Below the pieces are notes generated by a model. It was not told the origin of the DNA. It saw only the letters and a program-made list of their open reading frames with translations, and did not search any database. This document shows positions 58,281-64,000 of a DNA stretch of 64,000 nt, piece after piece; the first letter of the stretch is position 1, and each line of letters opens with the position of its first letter. This stretch comes from Gammaproteobacteria bacterium (GTDB lineage Bacteria; Pseudomonadota; Gammaproteobacteria; UBA4575). Where the stretch lies: NCBI GenBank assembly GCA_011523795.1, contig WTFY01000009.1, positions 1 to 64,000 on the forward strand, written 5' to 3'. Both the position numbers and the translations under genes were made by a program.

Positions 58281-59558
58281 TCATGCTGTGACCTCTTCGC
58301 GTTGTTCGAGCAGCGCCGTCACGCGGCAGCAACCTGTAAGCAGGTCCTGCATGAGACCACGCTTGAGTGATACAAGCTTATCTCTCTGTTTTACATAATC
58401 TCGCCGCAGTCTGTCGTGTTGTTTCAACTTTTTGGCGATCAGTGACTGCTCTTCTTTCTCCTTTGGCAGGGCAAGCCGGATGGTTTGCAGATCTCCAAGG
58501 GTGATTTCTGTGAAAGTTGTGCCCTTTTGCTCAAGTCGGATCGCGTTCTGAACTTGTGATGTTCGCATTGCCCAGAGAAGGAAGTCCGAGTCGACAGATT
58601 TCTTTGGTGAGATTTTTGCAGTACCTTGGGTGAGATTTGCCCCGTCTAACTCAACAGTTATGGGTAAGACTTTCCCGACCGTTGCCCGTAATGCAAAAAC
58701 AATGTCGCCAACCCAAACTGCGGAACGCTTGTACGACTTTGCGATTTGCGGGGCTGTCCGTAACAGCTTTTCGACGTTGATCTCGTCCCCGCGCATGTCG
58801 CCAGTACGAATATAAGGCACGCCACCGTCAATGTGAGGGCCAGCTTGGACAATGCCATACGTAATACTCTCGTCGACAATTTCGTCAAGTGCCTTTACAT
58901 CCCATTCCACCGGAATCCGTCCGAGTGGAGAATCCTTGAACTCGTGGGTCTGTTCGGAGCGTAGGTTGCCATACTCATCGATGCCACGTGTCAGTAGGTC
59001 CTGCATCAAGCCAGCCTTAATGCGCTGCTGCTTGGCGATAAGCGCTTCAGTCTGTTCGATCGCTCGATCCACTGTCGAGAGCACTTCGGCGATCTTAGAT
59101 TGCTCTGCCTTGGTCTTCGGATACGCAACCCAGCTTGTGTACACTGATCTTGGTTTGATGAAAGGCTGCGCGGAACCAGAGCGGTCCCAGTAACCATCAC
59201 GATTGACGAAATAGAAAAGAAACCGTGCGTCCAAGTCGTTTTTTGGAATAATTGATTGAACGTTCGCCAACGTCGTCCAATTGCCTGACGCAAAAAAACA
59301 TCTTCCGCAGTTCGCACCGATTGCGGATAACACGACACCGTCGCGGTCTGTTATCTCTGCTATTTCAACGAAACCGTCTGGTCCAGCAGCGCTAAATGCA
59401 GTAACACCAGATTCCTGGTAATGTCTTTCCTTGGTAAGATCCAACTTGCCTCCGCCGAAGATCTCGCATATCGATTCAAGTTGGCTGCATGTCCAATCCT
59501 CCGGTATCAATTCACTTGGATCGACTTGACCGCTCAAAGACAGTAGAGAACTAGACAT
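58281..59558 (-). CDS. hsdS: Type I restriction enzyme, specificity subunit HsdS
   Basis: DNA-recognition subunit of 425 residues with two target-recognition domains (about 15-150 and 225-370), each followed by a coiled-coil spacer. The spacers share the near-repeat [12 protein letters not shown] and [12 protein letters not shown] (about 187-200 and 400-412), and both domains end with PK.KAEQS or PKEKEEQS followed by IA. The two domains differ, so the target is expected to be bipartite and asymmetric. The ATG overlaps the hsdM stop by 8 bp. gajA follows at once, where hsdR would be expected. Confidence 0.95.
   Translation of the reverse strand: MSSSLLSLSGQVDPSELIPEDWTCSQLESICEIFGGGKLDLTKERHYQESGVTAFSAAGPDGFVEIAEITDRDGVVLSAIGANCGRCFFASGNWTTLANVQSIIPKNDLDARFLFYFVNRDGYWDRSGSAQPFIKPRSVYTSWVAYPKTKAEQSKIAEVLSTVDRAIEQTEALIAKQQRIKAGLMQDLLTRGIDEYGNLRSEQTHEFKDSPLGRIPVEWDVKALDEIVDESITYGIVQAGPHIDGGVPYIRTGDMRGDEINVEKLLRTAPQIAKSYKRSAVWVGDIVFALRATVGKVLPITVELDGANLTQGTAKISPKKSVDSDFLLWAMRTSQVQNAIRLEQKGTTFTEITLGDLQTIRLALPKEKEEQSLIAKKLKQHDRLRRDYVKQRDKLVSLKRGLMQDLLTGCCRVTALLEQREEVTA
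58342..58352. repeat. Direct repeat within hsdS, copy 1
   Basis: AGGTCCTGCAT also occurs at 58996-59006. The copies code for the repeated MQDLL part of the spacer helices in HsdS. Such repeats can support recombination that swaps recognition domains. Confidence 0.5.
58996..59006. repeat. Direct repeat within hsdS, copy 2
   Basis: Second copy of AGGTCCTGCAT, 654 bp from copy 1, coding for the same part of the first spacer helix of HsdS. Confidence 0.5.
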
Positions 59559-62235
59559 ATTTTAGCCCCTCCAAAAACGACTCAAGGCTCTCCAACGTCT
59601 CTCGAAGTGCGGCCCCCAACTGCTGACTTGATACGGCGTACTTGGCCCACAGGTTCTCGGCGACTCGCACGACCACCCGCTTCTCCGCATTGAGGTAGCG
59701 GTCCAACTCGGCACGAGCAACGTCGTAGATCTTCTTCAGAATCAGGTGGCGAGCATCGGCATCGCTGATCTGGCCGCCGATTGCCTGGAGTACTGCATCG
59801 ACCTGGACGAGACGAGCGTTCAACACCTTCGTATCCTTGTCAAGCGCGGTAATGATTTTCTTGTTGGCCTTCTTCTCCGGGTCTAGTTCGACGACGCTAG
59901 CCTCCGCTTGGGTGATCAGCGCTTGGGTCTCAACTTTAAAGTTTTCGGCCCCAAGGCGTTTGAGTTCGAGCTTGAATTCCAACTCTGCGGCCTTTTCCTT
60001 GAAGGTCGCCTTGGCGTCTCTGATGCGCTTCTCGATCACCTTGATAGCCTTGTCTTGGTCGGCGAGGTTTTTGAGCTCCTTTCGAGCAGAGACGCCAGTT
60101 GTGCCTTTCAAGTCGTCGATGAGCGCCTTCAGGGCTTTCTTGATGACGGCAGCGGTGACCTTCTCGTTCTCGTCGGGTTCGTGGCCGCTTATCTCCAAGG
60201 CGGATTCAACGGCCTCGGAAAGTTCGCTCTGGGCTTCGGCAATGGTCGCCTCTAGCGCCTCGATAGCATCGGCCTCTGCCTTAAAATACTCGGCGATGAG
60301 GTATTCATCGGGGATAAGCATGTGGTGCCAGCCGATGGAGACGATGGTCTTGAGATCGTAACGGATTTGTTGCCACCAGTTGACAAAAACGCCGGCACTC
60401 TTGAACTCGTCGAGAACGTCCAACGGCACGAGTTTAGCCTTTAGGTTGGTGAGCAACTCGTGGCGGACCTCGGGCATCTTCTTGCCGCCGTTGCCCGCAT
60501 GCTGGAGTTGGGCAAAGTCATCCTTTGCCACAGCCCACCAGGATTCAAGCGCGTCGTGGTGCCGGGTGAGAGTGTTAAGCAGGGTCGGATCGGCTTCGAG
60601 TGTAGATTTGATGGCGTGCTTGGTGTCGATGGACTCGCGAAACGCGAGATATGCGGGACGCTCCGGCTCAAAGAGTAAATCCGGGTTGATGCCAAACTTG
60701 GCAAAGTCGTCCGCGAGCGCAGCGACCTCCACCTCAGGGATTCCGCCGATGAGGTGCGCCTGGACATCCTCCGGTTCGGGGTCGGGCGTGTTGTCCACGT
60801 AGCGGCGGATGTTTAGGTTGTAGTCGTGGGTGTCCACGATCTCGGTCTTGTGCACAAGGCGCGAATATTTGGACAGCTCACGCTTGTGTGTGAAGACGAA
60901 ATCGATCTTCTCAATGTCTTCGGGGCGAAGCCGATTCTGGTTCTTCCCCTCCGCATACTCGCGATCAGAGTTAATGAAGAGAACCTTGTCCTTGAGTGTA
61001 TCGGGCTTGCTCTTGTTGCAGACCAGCACGCATGCGGGGATGCCCGTGCCGTAGAAGAGACCGGGTGGCAGGCTGACGATGGCCTCGATGCAGTCGTCAT
61101 TGATGAACAGTTCGCGGATGAGCTTTTCCTTACCACCGCGAAACAGAACACCGTGCGGCATGATGGTCGCCATCCGGCCGTTGGGTTTAAGACTGGCAAG
61201 CATGTGCTGAACAAACATGAGATCCGCCTTTTTGCCGGTCTCCGGGCACCACTCGCGGAAGCGGCTGGTGAATTTCATGCCAGCACGGCTGTAGTTCTGT
61301 GAGAACGGTGGATTGGCAAGCACACGGTCGAACTTGCGAATCTGTCCGTTGTCGAGGATGAGTGGATCCTCCAGCGTGTCACCGTTCTCAATCGTGGACC
61401 GGGTGATGTTGTGGAGGATCATGTTCATGATGCAGATTGACCAGACTGTGCCGTTGGAGTCCTGACCGTAGAGCGCGAGGTCATCAGCATTCTGGCCCTG
61501 CTCTTCCACATACTGGTGAGCCTGAATGAGGAAGCCACCGGAACCGACCGTAGGATCGTAGATGGTGTTGCCGGCCTCCGGCTGCGTGAGTTGGACGAGC
61601 AGGCGCACGACCTCGCCCGGAGTATAGAACTCACCACCTTTCTTGCCGGCACTGTCGGCGAAAAACTTGATGAGATACTCGTAGGCGGCGCCGAGCAAGT
61701 CGGGGAACTCGAAATTGTCGTTGATGAGGACGAACCCAGGCTGGCTGAAGTGGTCAAGCAGGTCTTTCCACTTCTGGTTCGGAATTTTGGTCTTGCCCTT
61801 CACCGCGTTGAAATCGATGTTGTTCTTCAGCACCCCAGCAAGCGCATCGTTCTCGTCCTCGATAGCTGCTATAGCCTTGTTGAGCATGTTTCCGATGTCG
61901 TGCTTGAGGTCCTTCAAGGCCGGTACAGTCCCGCCGTTCTCGTCTTTCCAGGATATGTGCCAACGGGCTCTGACGGGGACAAAGAAAGTTTCTCCGTAGG
62001 ATGTCTTGTCTTCAAGCAGTTCGTCGATGAGGTCCGGCTGATCTTTGAGGTGTGCGAAGGTCTTCTTGCGGAGTTGTTCGCGTTTGCTGTCGAACTCGTC
62101 GGAAAGTCGCTTCAGGAACAGCATGCCGAAAATAAACTCCTTGAACTCCGAGGCATCCATCTTGCCTCGCAGGATGTCGGCGGCCTTAAGGAGGAAGGAC
62201 TCGAGTTGTGCGAGGGTGATCTTCTCCTGTTTCAT
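59551..62235 (-). CDS. hsdM: Type I restriction enzyme, methyltransferase subunit HsdM, with long C-terminal extension
   Basis: N6-adenine DNA methyltransferase subunit. The N-terminal helical domain (about 1-170) is followed by the catalytic domain with the cofactor motif DPTVGSGGF (227-235) and the methylation motif NPPF (308-311); [16 protein letters not shown] and [15 protein letters not shown] are further family stretches. Length 894 is much more than EcoKI HsdM (529). From about 530 onward the protein is rich in charged helices with likely coiled coils (about 670-860), such as [20 protein letters not shown]. The extension may modify the complex or replace another part. ATG at 62235, 12 bp after mrr; overlaps hsdS by 8 bp. 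Confidence 0.95.
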   Translation of the reverse strand: MKQEKITLAQLESFLLKAADILRGKMDASEFKEFIFGMLFLKRLSDEFDSKREQLRKKTFAHLKDQPDLIDELLEDKTSYGETFFVPVRARWHISWKDENGGTVPALKDLKHDIGNMLNKAIAAIEDENDALAGVLKNNIDFNAVKGKTKIPNQKWKDLLDHFSQPGFVLINDNFEFPDLLGAAYEYLIKFFADSAGKKGGEFYTPGEVVRLLVQLTQPEAGNTIYDPTVGSGGFLIQAHQYVEEQGQNADDLALYGQDSNGTVWSICIMNMILHNITRSTIENGDTLEDPLILDNGQIRKFDRVLANPPFSQNYSRAGMKFTSRFREWCPETGKKADLMFVQHMLASLKPNGRMATIMPHGVLFRGGKEKLIRELFINDDCIEAIVSLPPGLFYGTGIPACVLVCNKSKPDTLKDKVLFINSDREYAEGKNQNRLRPEDIEKIDFVFTHKRELSKYSRLVHKTEIVDTHDYNLNIRRYVDNTPDPEPEDVQAHLIGGIPEVEVAALADDFAKFGINPDLLFEPERPAYLAFRESIDTKHAIKSTLEADPTLLNTLTRHHDALESWWAVAKDDFAQLQHAGNGGKKMPEVRHELLTNLKAKLVPLDVLDEFKSAGVFVNWWQQIRYDLKTIVSIGWHHMLIPDEYLIAEYFKAEADAIEALEATIAEAQSELSEAVESALEISGHEPDENEKVTAAVIKKALKALIDDLKGTTGVSARKELKNLADQDKAIKVIEKRIRDAKATFKEKAAELEFKLELKRLGAENFKVETQALITQAEASVVELDPEKKANKKIITALDKDTKVLNARLVQVDAVLQAIGGQISDADARHLILKKIYDVARAELDRYLNAEKRVVVRVAENLWAKYAVSSQQLGAALRETLESLESFLEGLKYV

Positions 62236-62247
62236 CAGGCGTATGTG

Positions 62248-63192
62248 CTACAGCTCTTCCTGTTCAAAATAGTCTTCGTCGACCCGCTTGATCTCGTAGC
62301 GATCGCGTGTCCGTACTCCTACACCGTGTTGGACCATAAGCCGGGCCAATTCTTCTCCATCGATCAGAATGATTCGCTTTGGACTGCGTGCGATGTAATC
62401 CCGCGCAGATCGCGTGAATCCGGCTGTGGTGACGAAAACACCCTTGGACGTGCCTGCCGCGTCGATGGCCCCTGCAAAGTTTCGCAAGTCGCTTTCACCG
62501 ACGTTGCTGCCTTCGGCGTACTTCTTGGCCTGAACATAGACCTCGTCCAGACCGAGCGCGTCTTCCCTGATTGTACCGTCGATGCCGCCATCCCCTGAGC
62601 GTCCTGTCACACGGCTCTTGGCTGCATCACCTCCACCATACCCCATCGCAACCAGTAGATCGACAATCACATGCTCAAGAAACTCGGGAGGAGAACTGCG
62701 GACAAGATCCAATATTTCAGACTCCAGCATGGTACGCAGTTCCTCGGCAGCACGCCCCAGTTGTTCTTCAGGAGTCTCTTCGGAGCCAGGCACTTGGGAC
62801 TGTGTTGGCGCAGCCTTGATTGTGCCCTCATGTTCCTTCCGTTGCTGCACCAAACGCTTCCACTCTGCATACGCTGGATAAGTACGAAGTACAGTCTTAT
62901 CCACTCTCTCCGGTGCTTCACTCAGTAACCGGTGACCCTCAGTTGTTAGTTGATACACTGCGCGGCGTACCCGTTTCACCAGCCCGGCCCGTTCCAGGTA
63001 GAGTAACGACCAGCTTATGCGATTGTTCAAGACCGTCTGCTGCCCACTTGGCACCCGTTGGGAGAGTTCTTCCTCAGTCAGCTTTTCTGAAGCAGCAACA
63101 TGGGCTCGTATCTTGGATAGTGGAGCCTCCAACCCGTCGGCGAGTGCCTTGAGGACTGGAAGCATGAGCGACTGATAGTCACCGATAGGCAT
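62248..63192 (-). CDS. mrr: Mrr-type restriction endonuclease
   Basis: Protein of 314 residues with an N-terminal winged-helix Mrr_N domain (about 1-95), a linker, and the C-terminal Mrr catalytic domain (about 155-290). The catalytic PD-(D/E)xK-like site is D205 in GDGGIDG with Q221-A-K223 in YVQAKKY. E. coli Mrr cuts certain methylated DNA; the specificity here is unknown. The ATG at 63192 aligns with the E. coli Mrr start. TATACT lies only two bases before it, too close to be its -10. It is the first gene of the mrr-hsdM-hsdS-gajA-gajB-hsdR run. Confidence 0.93.
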   Translation of the reverse strand: MPIGDYQSLMLPVLKALADGLEAPLSKIRAHVAASEKLTEEELSQRVPSGQQTVLNNRISWSLLYLERAGLVKRVRRAVYQLTTEGHRLLSEAPERVDKTVLRTYPAYAEWKRLVQQRKEHEGTIKAAPTQSQVPGSEETPEEQLGRAAEELRTMLESEILDLVRSSPPEFLEHVIVDLLVAMGYGGGDAAKSRVTGRSGDGGIDGTIREDALGLDEVYVQAKKYAEGSNVGESDLRNFAGAIDAAGTSKGVFVTTAGFTRSARDYIARSPKRIILIDGEELARLMVQHGVGVRTRDRYEIKRVDEDYFEQEEL

Positions 63193-63505
63193 ACAGTATA
63201 ATTCTTTTATATATCAAAGTGCCAAGTTGTCACACACTGTTGAACCTGATATTCCTTCGTAATATGCGCTTAGCTAAGTGCTTGAGCTTCTTGTAGGTAT
63301 GGCTACAGTTGCGATATTGTCCAGAAGTGGTGCGTCTACTGCAACACCATGTGGAGGTTCAGCAAATGATATTGCTCGTTCTTGCTCTGCCCCTTAAACT
63401 TGCCCCAGTTTATGGGAAGCCTGTTAGGATTCAGCGCTCCTTAGGAAGTACAATTAAAAACAGAACTTTCTAAAAGCCTGAACAGACAATGGCTTAAGAC
63501 TATTA
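63193..63505. other. Upstream region of the defence operon
   Basis: About 310 AT-rich base pairs between mrr and the distal repeat. The operon promoter should be here. TATATA at about 63202-63207 (minus strand) is a possible -10, but I find no convincing -35. I see no repressor gene. Confidence 0.35.
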
Positions 63506-63521
63506 TTCGAATCCTGCTCGG
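63506..63521. repeat. attR-like copy of tRNA-Arg 3' end
   Basis: TTCGAATCCTGCTCGG is identical to 49574-49589 in tRNA-Arg(CCT). After it the tRNA has GGCGCCA while this copy has CCA, so four bases appear lost. No tRNA body is present upstream, as expected for the far end of a tRNA-integrated island. Confidence 0.75.
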
Positions 63522-63619
63522 CCAATATACATTTTTATGTATGCCCATACACCCTCAGATCATGGTCTCAAAACTGCAGGGCATTTTTCGGCAAATGCTT
63601 TCTTTTGGGGAATTGAGAA

Positions 63620-64000
63620 ATGGCTGAAATTAATCTGATTTCCCTGATTGACCGTTTCAATTGTGATTGTTGCATGCCGTCAGACTTTGGAGCAAATTCG
63701 ATGGCCTACCGGCATTTACTACACCCAATGTGGCGATAGAGACGTTCTTGAATTGCCCAAGCACAATCGTTGGGAGTGCAAGAACTGCAAATATTAGTTC
63801 AGCGTGACATCGGGAACCATCATACATGACTCTCACCTTCCGCTTAGAAAATTGTTTCTCGCCATCTACCTGATATACAAATCAAAGAAAGGAATATCGG
63901 CTAACCAGCTTCACCGTACCCTTGGAATTGCTTACTGTACAGCCTGATATCTATTCCACCACATTCGTGAAACAATGAGCAATAACCCGCATGAAGGCCC
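63620..64000 (+). pseudogene. IS1595-family transposase, broken and cut by window end
   Basis: From ATG 63620 the frame reads MAEINLISLIDRFNCDC; a one-base shift near 63670-63675 is needed to continue with CRQTLEQIRWPT. Then GIYYTQCGDRDVLELPKHNR, WECKNCKY, a stop (TAG), and FSVTSGTIIHDSHLPLRK, IYLIYKSKKGISANQLHRT, a second stop (TGA). This is the zinc-ribbon and start of the transposase core of the IS1595 family. It is inactive. It lies about 100 bp outside the distal island repeat. Confidence 0.8.

Larger units (their letters stand above)
49574..63521. mobile_element. Defence-carrying genomic island at tRNA-Arg(CCT)
   Basis: About 13.9 kb bounded by a 16-bp direct repeat of the tRNA 3' end. 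Inside the tRNA-proximal end are two integrase remnants; the rest is a single minus-strand run of defence genes: mrr, hsdM, hsdS, gajA, gajB, hsdR and a YgjP-type metallopeptidase. The integrase genes are dead, so the island is probably fixed. At the distal copy the tRNA bases GGCG are missing before CCA, consistent with decay after insertion. Confidence 0.75.

Noticed and set aside
61516-62598. Open frame of 360 codons on the plus strand
   Set aside because: Antisense to hsdM and the end of mrr, which both have full catalytic motifs.
63192-63200. TATACT as -10 of mrr
   Set aside because: It lies two bases before the ATG, so transcription would begin inside the coding region; the ATG itself fits the Mrr family start.
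49404-64000. CRISPR array in the defence island
   Set aside because: No regularly spaced repeats and no cas genes were found.

Overview
The window comes from a gammaproteobacterium of moderately high GC by eye. The evidence is ZipA beside SMC and LigA, a complete isc operon led by iscR, BamB/YfgM/RodZ, an LpxA-type acyltransferase, Mpl, and the block tig-clpP-clpX-lon-hupB. I cannot name the genus. Almost everything reads on the minus strand.

Layout. 1-162: tRNA-Asp (cut by the window edge) and tRNA-Val. 174-6684: HU, Lon, ClpX, ClpP and trigger factor, a protein folding and degradation block, with a sigma-32-type promoter in front of lon. 6873-20178: four tRNAs, Leu(TAG), His(GTG), Arg(TCT) and Pro(TGG), all on the minus strand and separated by accessory genes: a CPBP protease; a secreted protein, a PQQ-type sugar dehydrogenase, an OFA-type MFS transporter and a TRAP transporter; then a FetB-like permease, an LpxL-like acyltransferase and a fatty-acyl-AMP ligase with its own carrier domain. 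20254-29555: mpl, a membrane protein, an LpxA-like acyltransferase, ligA, zipA, smc. 29609-36288: queF, then der, bamB, yfgM, hisS, rodZ, ndk. 36354-42127: iscRSUA-hscBA-fdx-iscX with an IscR box upstream. 42209-49227: trmJ, suhB, secF, secD, yajC, tgt, queA. Together queF, tgt and queA give three late steps of queuosine synthesis.

49317-49596 holds tRNA-Leu(CAA) and tRNA-Arg(CCT). From there to 63521 lies a genomic island of about 13.9 kb. A 16-bp copy of the tRNA-Arg 3' end recurs at 63506-63521, and two decayed integrase remnants lie just inside the tRNA end. The cargo is one tightly packed minus-strand transcription unit: mrr, hsdM, hsdS, gajA, gajB, hsdR and a YgjP-type metallopeptidase. 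A complete Gabija pair (OLD-family ATPase/TOPRIM nuclease plus UvrD-like helicase) therefore sits inside a type I restriction-modification operon, between the specificity and restriction subunits. Just outside the distal repeat is a broken IS1595-type transposase that runs off the window.

The most interesting material is this defence island, followed by the tRNA series split by cargo genes and the lipid-type gene pair at 16.8-19.7 kb. Starts were re-chosen for several genes from Shine-Dalgarno position and family N-termini; TTG or GTG starts are proposed for several.
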